Source: Talaromyces rugulosus
Lineage: Eukaryota > Ascomycota > Eurotiomycetes > Eurotiales > Trichocomaceae
DNA length: 64,000 nucleotides
Direction of reading: 5' to 3'
NCBI RefSeq assembly: GCF_013368755.1
Contig: NC_049562.1
Location: forward strand, 5,456,001-5,520,000
Both the position numbers and the translations under genes were made by a program. The notes under the pieces are model-generated. The model was not told where the DNA came from, did not search any database, and worked only from the letters and a program-made list of their open reading frames with translations. Shown here in pieces: positions 21,978 to 32,625 of this stretch; position 1 is the stretch's first letter, and each line of letters begins with the position of its first letter.

Positions 21978-22124
21978 TCCTTGTTGGTCTAGTGGTATGT
22001 TTCTCTCATCTAATTGGTTCTCAACATCTCAACTAATACACCATTCAGGTTATGATTTCCGCTTGTCATTTACTAAAAAGTAAAACAAGCGCGGGAGACC
22101 GGGGTTCGATTCCCCGACAGGGAG
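21978..22124 (+). tRNA. tRNA-Asp(GTC) with two inserts (D-loop and anticodon loop)
   Basis: The acceptor strands TCCTTGT (21978-21984) and ACAGGGA (22117-22123) pair with one G-U, and the discriminator is G. The A box TGGTCTAGTGG and B box GGTTCGATTCC are intact. After CTAGTG a 54-nt insert (21995-22048) starts GTATGT, has CAACTAATA 14 nt before its end and ends TCAG; this is the structure of a spliceosomal intron. The anticodon stem TCCGC/GCGGG and loop TTGTCA-C give anticodon GTC, with a second, conventional 21-nt intron after base 37 (22069-22089). Removing both inserts leaves exactly 72 nt, a standard tRNA-Asp. A T7 terminator follows at about 22131. Whether the first insert is removed in the cell is unknown. 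Confidence 0.85.
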
Positions 22125-22164
22125 CTCTAATTTTTTTGAATATTTTTTTGTTTTAAATAAAAAA

Positions 22165-22185
22165 TATTGGTTGAGTTGTTTGAGA
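22165..22185 (-). repeat. 21-bp inverted repeat, right arm
   Basis: This is the exact reverse complement of 19312-19332, reading TATTGGTTGAGTTGTTTGAG then A on the plus strand. It lies 41 bp beyond the intact-looking tRNA-Asp. Similarity stops sharply at both ends. Confidence 0.7.
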
Positions 22186-22596
22186 CAAGGCAGACGTGCC
22201 ACCAGTGGATTCGTTATTTGATGCCGCTTAAAGTGTCCGTCTGATCTTCCAACCTGAAAACAAGGACGTGGGGCTCCTCTGAAAATTTTTAATTGGTAAG
22301 CTGGAGTATTTGGGGAAAAAAAAGAATATATAAATACTCATATTAATATTGATAGGTAGTTCGTTGTACACGTATACATCATGAAAATTGTGGTCATCTG
22401 GTCATCAGTTGTATAACATTGGAACAGAAGTCCCGCATGAACCGAAACATAAAATCCGGATAGCTTCACAGAAAAAATCTAAATAGGCAACCCCTTCAAA
22501 CACCCTGCAGACATGCAACATCATAAAGAAAGAAAGTTTAGATATGTACATCGAATCGAAAACAAAAAAAGTAGCGCTAGCGGATAATGATGATTT

Positions 22597-23337
22597 TCAC
22601 TCCTTTTCTTCTGACCCCATAAGCACAGGGGGACTGCGCAGGAGGGAGCGTCTGACGACGTCGTTACGCGCTTGCTCTTCCCGGTCTCTTTTTAATGCAC
22701 TCCACCCAACAGGCTCGGACTCACTGGACCGAGAGAATGGGAATCCCGTTGGGATTATCGTGATTGGGGAGGATACTGGTTTTGTTGGTGATGAGGAAGA
22801 AGAAGATGTGTGAGTCGGAATCACGAATGCTGAAGAAGTAGGCGTGGATGCTGGGATCGGGACTGCCGATGACGAAGGAAGTATTGTTGATGACCAGACG
22901 CTCGAGCTCTGCGTCGAAGAGACGGAATAGAAAGAGGATGAAGCGGATGTAGCTGTTGGAAGAGGTGGTGCGGTAGTAGTAGTTGTGGTGGTAGCAGCAG
23001 CAGTGGTGGCAACGACAGTCGTCCTGCTGCTCGCCGTAGATGATATTGGTATAGAAACCGTCACAGTAACAACGCTAGATATGTCCGAAGTAGGCTGCAC
23101 AACCGAAATGGCCGTACTGGTTACATCAATAGTGGCTGTCGCAACAATTTCTGTTACTGTCGTCGTCTCTGCTGCTGTCACCGTAGCTGTGGCGCCGCTG
23201 TCGACATTCACAACAGAGTAAGTAGGTTGTCGTCGCTCAATGGTCGGAAACTGCTGTGGTGCGACTGGCAAGGCTGACACTGGAAGCAGCAATGCAGCTG
23301 GTCCTGCAAGGAGGACAGATGCTTTCAGGAAAAACAT
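22597..23337 (-). CDS. Secreted Ser/Thr-rich protein
   Basis: A single exon of 246 aa from the ATG at 23335-23337. The upstream in-frame Met would bury the signal peptide, so I reject it. Residues 1-23 (MFFLKASVLLAGPAALLLPVSA) form a clear secretion signal. The remainder is dominated by Ser, Thr and Val, with a TAAATTTTTTTAPP run, and should be heavily O-mannosylated. Dibasic sites (ERRQ near the N-terminus; LKRD and VRRS near the C-terminus) could be processed by a Kex2-type protease. The C-terminus is charged and has no hydrophobic tail, so a GPI anchor is unlikely. I recognise no family. A cell-wall or extracellular protein is the likely class. The gene borders the AT-rich block. Confidence 0.75.
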   Translation of the reverse strand: MFFLKASVLLAGPAALLLPVSALPVAPQQFPTIERRQPTYSVVNVDSGATATVTAAETTTVTEIVATATIDVTSTAISVVQPTSDISSVVTVTVSIPISSTASSRTTVVATTAAATTTTTTTAPPLPTATSASSSFYSVSSTQSSSVWSSTILPSSSAVPIPASTPTSSAFVIPTHTSSSSSSPTKPVSSPITIIPTGFPFSRSSESEPVGWSALKRDREEQARNDVVRRSLLRSPPVLMGSEEKE

Positions 23338-23911
23338 GTTGATGTGTACTTGATGAATCAAGACTGTGCGATTCAATGGATAATGTAATGTTTGTTTATA
23401 TCGATGATATATCCACTGCGGTATCGATGGGTTCGTGAGGCAGCAACTCAACGTTGTCGCTAGTTCATGAAGCGCATTAGGACCAGAGAAACAAAGGAAA
23501 GCTAGATTTAGGAAGACAATCGTATTATATACGTGAAAGTCTTAGTTTAATTGTTTATGCATCGAATATCGAATGGCGGGGTGGCGCAACGGCGTTGCCA
23601 GAATAGGAATAAAGTGGATCCAACAGGTGGCTGGGAAGGCCTTCTACAACGCATCATTGGTCAGCTGTTGGCGCTAGTCGTCCCAGCCACATAGATTAAA
23701 CAAGCTAGACAGGCTTTCGGCCAATAAGCATGCTTTATTGCTTAGATCTGTGTGTGGATCTGCAAGTCATCACGTTTAAAGTTATTCTGTTTAGCGGTAT
23801 GGAATATTTTAGGAGCGAAGGAGAACCGAATAAGAGAGCCCTGTACGGAGTAAATTCGGGTTATTATTGCGGAGTACATGGGCCCAAGTTGAGTAGTCTC
23901 TTTACTGCAAA
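23338..23911. other. Intergenic, no gene seen
   Basis: This holds the promoter of the secreted protein (left side) and the 3' flank of the TFIIIC gene (right side). Nothing else is recognised. Confidence 0.5.
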
Positions 23912-26261
23912 CTAATGAAACATGGCCAAATCCTCCACTCGGATCAGTCCAGACCCCATACCGGCTGCCACCCACCCGGCACAGTCTTGGTTGGGGTTCC
24001 ATTCTAGAGCAAGCACATGCTGAGGTTCGTCGTACACGGTGATACCCATTACCCCGTTCACAACCCTGCCATCCCCCCGTGTTGCCCGCGTCAAGTTCAG
24101 GCCTTCCACTTCCACCTCATCTGTAAATCGCACCGTGTCCGGTGTTTGGTCATCCTTACCCCTGGCCCACTCGTGCAGAAACCATCGTGCATGGAAATGC
24201 GGCTCTTTTGAATGCATGAACCTGCGGAGCGCGTTAAGGATAAAAACAGAGCCTTCAGTAGATCCCACAATCGTGGAAGGGTGCCAGCGGCTACCATTTG
24301 CAATGGCAGATACGGTGCTTGGAAGTCTGCCGATAGACGTAGACGTGTAGAATCGCCGTACAGATAAACCGCGCACAAAGTCGTTTTCGTCACTGGAAAT
24401 GAATGCTTGTAAAAAGGGATTATACGAGATGTGTGTGGTGCCCATTCGCTGTCTCTGAGTATCAACCACGTCCTTGGAGGGGTCACCTAGAGAAGTAAGA
24501 CGAGTGTTTCCATCCATTGATACCGTCGAAATGAGCTGTGGATGCTGAGGGTAGCCTGTCTGTATGTTGTTGATATAGGTCATATGCACCGGGAAATTGA
24601 TATAAGGAATCGGTGCTTTGTCTGGTCGAGAGGTGTCACACGTCAAAATATTGTACACAGAAACCGACCCATTGGCGCAGCCAACAACTATGTCAGTTGG
24701 AGATAGCCATGCCATGCAAGTAGACACGGTTGGGGACGGTATCGCGGTAAACGCTGCAGAGTGCACGTAGACTAGCACATTGTCAGACGAAGCAAACGGG
24801 GAACAGGTAGGGATACGTACGATATTCTGTAGTTTCGGATTTTTTGTTCACCTTAACATCCAAAATTCTAATACGGCCATCTGAGAACACACAGGACAGT
24901 AACCCTAGAGATCGGGTGTTATCCTTTTCGTCTTCCTCGCGCTTCTTGCGCGGTATTGAGCACCAGTTGAGTTTTCTTATATGACCAAACTCCATGCAGA
25001 GCACTAATCTCAATTTCGGCCTCTGCGCAACGTCTAGTGTCTTTGTTATATAGTCTTCACGCTTCTCAGCTTCAAAAGACCAAATCTGTATGGCACCAGG
25101 ATAGGGTGGCGAAGGAGAGAACGCTGGTGAGACTGTTGGTGGACCAGGTGGATTGTATTGGTGTTCCTGGTCCGAGTTGATAGGAACTGAAACCGCCAAG
25201 TATTGTGTCATGCGGCTTTGATTCGGCGCCCATGACATTGCTTGTATCTTGCCAGAAACGTTTAAAAACCACCCATAGCGATTTTTCCGTCGGGTTTCTT
25301 CTATAGAAGACTCGTTTCCTGCCAATTCATCGTCAGGTGCTTCCCCAGTCGTCTTCTTTCTTCCTTTCTTTTTGGTTGCATCCTTTTTGCCAATCTTATG
25401 GGTTTCATCTCGATTCTTCCAAGCATTTCCAAAATTGATAGATTCGTGGTGCGGCAGTTGTGCACTTGTTGGACCATCGCCAGGTCCGTATATGACCTTG
25501 AGGCTGTTTTTCTTTGGCTTGACCAGGAATTTCTCCTGAGCTTGTCTCTGACTGATATTATCAAGACGTTGCCTTTTTCTGAAACTGGATCCATACTTGT
25601 CGTAATACCAGTCCCATCCGGCTGTAGCTTCACGCTCTAGGTCTGCTGCATAGACCCCATGGGTGTTGCCTGGACCGTAATCGGTGGCAGTTGGTCCCTT
25701 GTCCAGTGATGCTCGAGTAGGAAATATAGAGTCTATTCCCGTTGTGAAACGCGATCTGGCATTAACCACAGCGAGTAGGTCGCGGTCGTCCGAGCCAAAG
25801 GATAGTTTGATGTGCATTGACTTGCTCACATGTTCCGAGGGATTATACACCCCACGACTATGGGTTTCCTGCGGAAGAAATCGAAGTGAACCGTCAAACT
25901 TTCGCTCTCGATAGCGACCGGTACGGTTGCTACTAGCTACAGATGGGCGGTTGACGATTACAGACTGTGCGGGCTCCTCCTCTTCCTCCTCCTCCTCCTG
26001 ACCGGGCTCATCACTTTGAGAGGCCTCGTTTTCACTTGGCTCGTCTTCATCTTCGTTTGACTCTATGACCGCATCCTCGTCGAATTCATCATCTGATTCT
26101 CGCTTGCGCTTCTTCGCTTTTCCTTTTTCTTTTACTGAAGGACCGACTGAGCGCTCGGTGTTTTCCTCGTCTCCAGAATCCTCCAGCCCAATAGCCTTGA
26201 ATGGATCATTTGCATAGCTCTTTTGTGCACCCGAACGGCGCCCAGAGCGGCGGATTGGCAT
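23912..26261 (-). CDS. TFIIIC WD-repeat subunit (Tfc6/Sfc6-like)
   Basis: Two exons (24821-26261 and 23912-24771) with a 49-nt intron (GTACGT donor, TCTGACAAT branch, GCTAG acceptor) encode 766 aa. The first 120 residues are basic then strongly acidic (an EEEEEEEE run), with a KKRKRE nuclear signal. A conserved middle reads RSGRRSGAQ at the start and GWDWYYDKYG near residue 215. From about residue 330 the chain forms WD-like blades (VSGKIQAMSWAPN, QIWSF, LLSCVFSDGRIRILDVK, then MAWLSPTDIVVGCANGSVSV). This layout matches the TFIIIC tau60/Sfc6 subunit, which helps bind the B box of tRNA genes for Pol III. The call is from overall layout rather than a unique motif; another WD-repeat chromatin protein remains possible. 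Confidence 0.72.
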
Positions 26262-26737
26262 GTTTCTCCGGGTTTGCGATTGATGCCAATTTAGGGATCA
26301 TCGCTCATGCATGCAAGAAATCGCAACACCGGCGGCTAATTAGTCGCGGGCCCAACATGCAACGATCGAGATGAGCTCAGAAAATGCCCCTAGATGGGCC
26401 GTGTAGTCGATAAGTACTGCCACTCCTAACTTGTTGTGAAGGCGAACTGAAGAGGAATGAATGGACTGAGATTTTTGAGAGAAGGAAGGAAGGAAGGGAA
26501 GGAAAGGTATTGAAAAGCGGTTTTGCTTCCACGTAATTTACGGTCGTGCATGCCGCATTAAGCGCGCTTTCTGAAACTGTATTACCAACATTGAAATATT
26601 TCCGTACTTCATCGTTCTATAATGTCGAGCACTTTCAATGTTGTGGCCGCTCAACATGATCAGTATAAGGTTCTCTTGAATATAATATATATACTATGTC
26701 TATTTGTATTACGCGAGATTGTAATAGTAGATTAATG
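26262..26737. other. Intergenic
   Basis: Promoter side of the TFIIIC gene and 3' flank of the small DUF1115-like gene. A GGAA microsatellite lies at about 26483-26505. No gene is seen. Confidence 0.5.
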
Positions 26738-27115
26738 CTAGCGCGGCGCATATCCCATCCCCTTCCTCCACCAGCCTAGCACGCCTCGGTCTTTCATGAG
26801 AGAGCCGAATTCCTTAATGGAGTCTACCTCTCGCAATCCAGGATCAGTCGAGATGGTGCTGCTCTTGGGATAGCCCTCGTCCGCCTGCGGACCAGGTCTC
26901 GTCACCAACTGATAGTCCTTGTACCTTAACCTCTGCACAGTATTCACCCAGGCGCTCACGTCCTCTTCGCGGCCGCTTTCGACGTACATTACGCCTGGGC
27001 AGCCGCCTGTCCGGAGGAGCACATAGCAGTTGTATGTATCGGCGGCCTTTTTCAGAACAGCGACTTTCTTACGAGAGGTGATATGGTGTGTTCGGATCAG
27101 CGCATTGAAGAGCAT
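26738..27115 (-). CDS. Small DUF1115/Prp3-C-like conserved protein
   Basis: A single frame of 125 aa. The core THHITSRKKVAVLKKAAD, then GGCPGVMYVE, EEDVSAWVNTVQRLRYKDYQ follows the pattern of the DUF1115 domain, found at the C-terminus of RWDD2 proteins and Prp3: an HHI start, a Gly-rich turn with PG(V/I) and VE, and a final helix with LRWK. The usual N-terminal RWD domain is absent, so the protein is either a domain-only fungal form or has an upstream exon I did not find. The last 45 residues are not conserved. The function is not established. Confidence 0.6.
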   Translation of the reverse strand: MLFNALIRTHHITSRKKVAVLKKAADTYNCYVLLRTGGCPGVMYVESGREEDVSAWVNTVQRLRYKDYQLVTRPGPQADEGYPKSSTISTDPGLREVDSIKEFGSLMKDRGVLGWWRKGMGYAPR

Positions 27116-28088
27116 CGGCGAGGCTCACAGAGCAGCGATCAGCGGTATCTCGCGTGTAGTCCGACGTGGAATGCAATGCAATGGGCGTGCATCTGCAGGC
27201 AGCGCGTTTGGAGGAAGATGCTGTGGAGGGTTGAAGAGACAAGAGACAGCGGTTAACGAGAAAAAAAGGCTTTGTCTGGCGGGCGGTGAAGCAAGCGCCG
27301 GCAGAATCAGCAGCAGCGGATTCGACCTTGCGAGCATCTATACATGAATAAGAATGCCCAATTCCCATGATTGTGCATGGGGAAATATAGTGTTTTCCAG
27401 CAGATCGCGTTTGGCCAGAGTCCTGGATACCGAATCGGCCACACAGGCACAGACAAGCAGACAAAGCCCGCCAGCCTCGCTTGCGGCGTCTAAGTGCCCG
27501 CTTTTGTCTGGACCAGCCAGAACCTAGAAGCCGCCCGCGTCAAGGTCCACCATCCGCTCGATCCCATCTCCGTCCACCCATCAATCCCCATCTCCGCCCT
27601 GCTTGCACCGTGTTTACGTCGCCTTCACGCCGGGCATTCTGCTGCAACACGCCTCAACCTCTCGACGACCACCGCACGCCGGCCTTTCACCCTGCTTCTA
27701 CCGCCATCGCAGCCTGCCCCAGCCCGCAGCCCGCCCGCGGCCTCGCCCTTCCCCTCCTTCCATCTCCGACCCTTGAAAATCCCTCCAGCCTCCGCCTCGC
27801 CGGTTTCTCTGCAGAGTCGCTCACCGGCCAAGCTTGGAACTGCCTGAAGGCTGTGTCAACCGCCATTCGAGCACCGCGCTTCTTCATGTCACTTGCGATA
27901 CTGCCATTTTAGTCCGCCGGTGACTCTTATCGAAAAGCGGCATGCCCGCTGCCCTTTCTCGATTCTCAAACTACTAGTGCCAGTGTCTAGTCATACTCAT
28001 CAGTAACTGCCACTGCGTGTCCCTAGTCGCCCTTGACTTTTTTTTCCCCCTCCCCTTCCAGAAGGGCAACCGAAACCAAACCTGAATC
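27116..28088. other. Divergent intergenic region and probable long NST1 5' UTR
   Basis: The region 27480-27910 is C-rich and carries two overlapping open frames of 117-143 codons in different frames. Both are Pro/Arg/Ser-rich without family features, so I treat them as 5' UTR composition. A CT-rich run lies just before the NST1 ATG (28040-28060). Confidence 0.5.
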
Positions 28089-31000
28089 ATGGCGCCTCCA
28101 GTGAACCGAAAGAAGGCCAAGAGGAGGCAGAAGCAAGCTGCTCGTCTTGTCAGTGAGCAAGAATCACACAATGACACATCGTCAGCTGGACTGTCGGAAC
28201 CGCATCAACATACGGGAAAGGACTACTCTGATGCTGATGATGGGGACTTGTATGACCACGACGACATCGACGATGAAGAATACGAAAATACGGCGCCTAT
28301 TCCAAATGGGACCGATTCAAAGTCGAAAAAGAAAAAGAAATCCAAAGCTCGCTCCGCTTCCAAGGATACAGTCGACGACAGCCCAATATCACCGTCCGCC
28401 TCGATAAATCCGTCACAACCCACTTTTCCATCGATATCGAAAGATGACCTGGTTGAAAAGGGCCCCAAGGAACGCATTTGGAACACGTCAACGCAGGAGG
28501 AGCGTGAAAACATCAAAAAATTCTGGCTGGAACTCGGCGAAGACGAACGGAGGGCCTTGGTCAAAGTGGAGAAGGATGCAGTGCTGAAGAAAATGAAAGA
28601 GCAACAAAAGCATTCATGCAGCTGCACAGTATGTGGGAGGAAACGAACCGCCATTGAAGAAGAGCTCGAGGTACTGTATGATGCGTACTACGAAGAGCTC
28701 GAGCAATACGCCAATCACAACCAAGGCGCTTTCCAGAACGGCACCTCGATTGTACCTCCCCCGCGACTGATGCATCACAACCTCCATCACCTTGATCATC
28801 ACACGCATATCCATCACCACCATCATCCATCTCATGGACGGGTTCATGAGCTGCCCGAAGATGAAGATGACTTGGAAGATGACTATGATGATGAGGAAGA
28901 TGACGAAGAGCCATACAGTGACGATGAGCTTGATGACGATGATGACAGCCGTAGTGAGCGAGCAGATTTCTTTGCTTTTGGGAATAGTCTCACTGTTAAA
29001 GGTAAGGCGTGATCCTTAATCTATGACAAAGTCGAAAAGGAGCCTCATCTAACCTTCGTCCAGATGGTATCCTGACAGTCGCAGATGACCTATTAAAAAA
29101 TGATGGGAAGCATTTCATTGACATGATGGAACAATTAGCAGAACGTCGAATGCAACGTGAAGAAGACACCCAGTACGGAATGGCCGCCGCCCACCAGTCT
29201 TTGCACGCAGGCCACAACCATGGACCTTTGGACGAAGACGACTACGAGGAAGACGAAGAAGAAGACGACGGTCCCTACGGCAGTGAGGAGGAAGAAGAAT
29301 ACGAAGATGACGACATGGTTAGTTTTTGCATCCATATATGCTCTCGAGAATTACACATTGACAATTAATTTTTTCTTCTTCAATAGGATACCATGACGGA
29401 AGAACAGCGTATGGAAGAAGGGAGGCGCATGTTTCAAATATTTGCCGCCCGGATGTTCGAACAACGAGTCTTAACGGCATATCGAGAAAAAGTCGCCCAA
29501 CAACGACAAGAATTACTTCTCCAAGAACTGCTAGAAGAAGAGACACTGAATGAACAGCGAACGGCAAAGAAAGCTCGAGAGGCGCAAAAGAAGAAGGACA
29601 AGAAGAGGCAACAGAAACAGGCTCGCGAGGAAGAGAAAGCTCGACGTGAGGCCGAGAAAGCCGCCGAGGAAGCCGCCGCTCGTGCTCTTGAGGAGAAGAA
29701 GCTGGAGGAACAGAGGCGAAAGAAGGAAGAACTGCGAAAGAAAAGGGAGGCAGAAAAGAAACAGCAAGAGGAAGAGCGTCTGCGCAAAGAGGTAGAGAAG
29801 CAGAAGCGCTTGCAAGAGGAACGGGAACGTCATGCTGAGGCCGAGCGGAAACAGCGAGAACAAAAGGAGCGTGAACGAAAAAAGCGCGACGATGCTAAGA
29901 AAAAAGAACGTGAAGAACGTGAGGCCAAGGAAAAGGAGCTACGAGACAAGAAAGCCAAGCAGGAACGAGATCGCAGAGCCCGGGAAGATCAGCAGAAACA
30001 AACTTTCGACCCTTTCACAAGGCCTGAACAAGCTGCCAAAGACCGCGTTCAACCTCAGCCTTCGCAATCTGTTACCCCTGGGGTCAAGCGGATGTCTCAA
30101 TCTGGCCCTGGCATGATCCCTATGCCGCCTGGGTTGCAACATCCTCATGGCATACCAGTTGCGAGCTCACCACACTTCCAAGTAGCAACGCCGATTATTC
30201 CCAAAGCCCCTACTCCCGCCCGACCTCGCCAGCCTTCCCAGCAAGGATCCCATGCATCGTCGCCTCGCTCTCAAGCCGCCAGTGGCACAGAACCGCTCAC
30301 ATCGATTTCGCCTCAAACAATCCCAATGTCGCAGTCGTCTGGAACTCCCACTAGTTCGTCGGGGAAGCTCGGTTTCGCTCAACAACCCATTCTCCATCAT
30401 CCACAGCCTTCTGCGCCTCTGTCGCCATTGGGTGGTGCCGGAAGATCTCACTCGTTGGGTTACCCGAATATGAATGGACTTCCGTCTCATCCCCCACCAG
30501 GCATGGCTGGAATTCCGACCCGACCAATTGGCAACGAAAACATGCCACTATACCCGCCTCCTTCTGGTCCTGTTGGTGGACAATACAGGGGATTCCCTGG
30601 CCCAAATGGTGTGCTGCTTCCTCCAGGTATTGGTGCTGGTCGTTCAATGCCAGGTCCAGGCCGAGGGTTCCCTATGGATCCGGGACACAACCTACCATTT
30701 AGTGGTCAACCACCTGTTCCTGGTGTCATGAGTGGCGCTCATTCTGTGGGACTTCCACAAGGGCACTCGCGTCAAGCTTCAGGCTCGTATGAGCGATCTC
30801 CTTTAGATGGACAACCCATGAATGCCCCGATTTCTCGGCCAACACCAATCAAGAGGCCTTCAAGTCCCCAGAAAATCAATGGAAGGACAAACCATTCAGA
30901 AGTGGATGACTTGAGTGCTCAATTGGGTAGCAGTGCTCTCCTTGAGGAATCGGACATACCTTTCACAGCCAACCTGTCGCAATCGCTGCCAGGTCCGCCA

Positions 31001-31746
31001 GTACCCAGTGGTTTTGGTCTATCTCGTGCTAGTTTTGGTGCTTCTCCCCTGTTTCCGGATCCGTTAAGTCGTAAGTACCAGTCCTTGTTTGACCCTAAGT
31101 AGCCTATATACTCACGTCAACTCACAGCACCAAAACAACCAAACTTTTCTGGGCCAGGAAATACATGGGGTGTCCAGGCTCCTTTCGGGGCCCCATTCAC
31201 GGGGTCCTGGGGTGCTCCAACGGGTTAGTCAAGTTGCCGAAAGAAGAAATTTGTGCGAATGCTGACATTGATATAGGTGGAGGTTGGCCAAACCGTGCCT
31301 TCGGTGCTGGTGGGAACCATCGAACTCATACGTCTCGACCTGTGGCCGTCCGATTGTTAGTCATTCAGGCGATCAAGAGTCTCAATTCTATGAGTCCCTC
31401 GAAAACCGCTCCCGGTTTCCACCAAGCTAGCCGTCTTCTTCAGCAAGTTGAGCAACTCAAGCCTCCGAATGAGCCATCGATTCAATTGAACGAAATGCTT
31501 GATATTTGTGATACAGAGGGCAGCCCCCAAAACGGAGGCGGATCTTTTATTGTCAAAGAAGACGACAAGCAAAACCGTTATGTCAAGTTTGAGCCTGACA
31601 GCAACAGCCCCATGGCTAGCCATCGAGTGGGTCTCGCTCCAGGGGACATTGGAAGTCCGGTTCCTGTGAGCAGCATACCAGCCACGTTTGGTGGAATCGG
31701 CACAGGTCCAAGTGCCAGGCAATTCTCGCCTCCCACGAGCTTTTAG
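28089..31746 (+). CDS. NST1: Stress response protein Nst1
   Basis: Five exons (28089-29001, 29064-29317, 29387-31070, 31128-31223, 31277-31746) splice in frame to 1,138 aa. The start is [20 protein letters not shown], a hallmark of fungal Nst1. Then come acidic blocks, a Cys-containing [12 protein letters not shown] (about residue 178), a His-rich patch with [24 protein letters not shown] sequence, long Asp/Glu runs, and a roughly 190-residue Lys/Arg/Glu coiled coil (about residues 400-590). The second half is Pro/Ser/Gly-rich and ends [10 protein letters not shown]. Yeast Nst1 is a cytoplasmic negative regulator of salt tolerance and interacts with the splicing factor Msl1. Length and order fit the family. 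The extreme composition of the coiled coil produces open frames on the other strand, which are artefacts. Confidence 0.92.
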
Positions 31747-32625
31747 ACCTATTTTTGTCCAACCACCCATCGTGTTATGAGTGAATTTTACTTCACCAAA
31801 AGCATTCCGGCGTCATGTTCCATGTCTGTCTTGATCATTTCGCTGTGTTTTCGGGCTACGCGCGCATTGTCTTTTGTCAACATTTTCGTGCGGATGGATA
31901 CTCCCGGCTTCATGATTTTCATTTCGATGCTTTGCGAAGCAATCACATGTTATGGTTCGTCTTTTTACGTTTCATGCAGCATGCCACACCAATTGTGTCC
32001 TTTTTCTTCTCTCTTCTACTCAAGGTTCTTGTTTTAAGTGGGATCGTCTTTCTGGTCGCTTGTTCTCTTTTTGCAACTTTCTATCCCTATCCCCGACCGA
32101 GTCCACCTCTAACACTGGAGGGAGCTTGCGGTATTCTGTACTGTACGTAGTTTTGAAAATGCCAGCTTGTCCATTTGACAGATGGCATATTACCAATAAC
32201 AACCGACGGAGCAGATTTTCAAGGCTGCCTCCTGATGCTCGAGTGCCAACACGGATCTCATTTCTAGTACAGTATTGTAAAGCTCTAACTGTGTGCCAGT
32301 AGTTGGGAGGCGAATTATATCTGTAGTTTCATGCCTCGAAATTGCTGTATACAAACTAGTTTAGCGCAACGGGTGCTGAGTGGCTGAGCAGCGCTCCGCC
32401 GGCTGCCATCATGACGGCGAGCTCGTGCTCCTCCCGGACCCTCCTCCACGCCCATTCCTGACCACAGTCTGCGCTGTCGCTTTCTCATCTATGTCTCTGT
32501 GCTTAATTCCATAGGGAAAGTAGAGTGTGCCGGCAATTGCGCCCCTGTATCCTTGTCGCTATCGCTACCTATTCCGTGGGGTTTCTACTGAGCCATTCTC
32601 CATCACCGCCGCCCCCCAAAACACC
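31747..32625. other. Intergenic: NST1 3' flank and VPS35 promoter
   Basis: T-rich 3' flank, then C-rich 5' UTR sequence close to the VPS35 start. Open frames of 86-116 codons near 31777-32302 overlap each other and show no protein features. Confidence 0.5.

Noticed and set aside
27481..27912. Overlapping Pro/Arg-rich open frames of 117-143 codons upstream of NST1
   Set aside because: They overlap in different frames within C-rich sequence and resemble no protein; probably 5' UTR composition.
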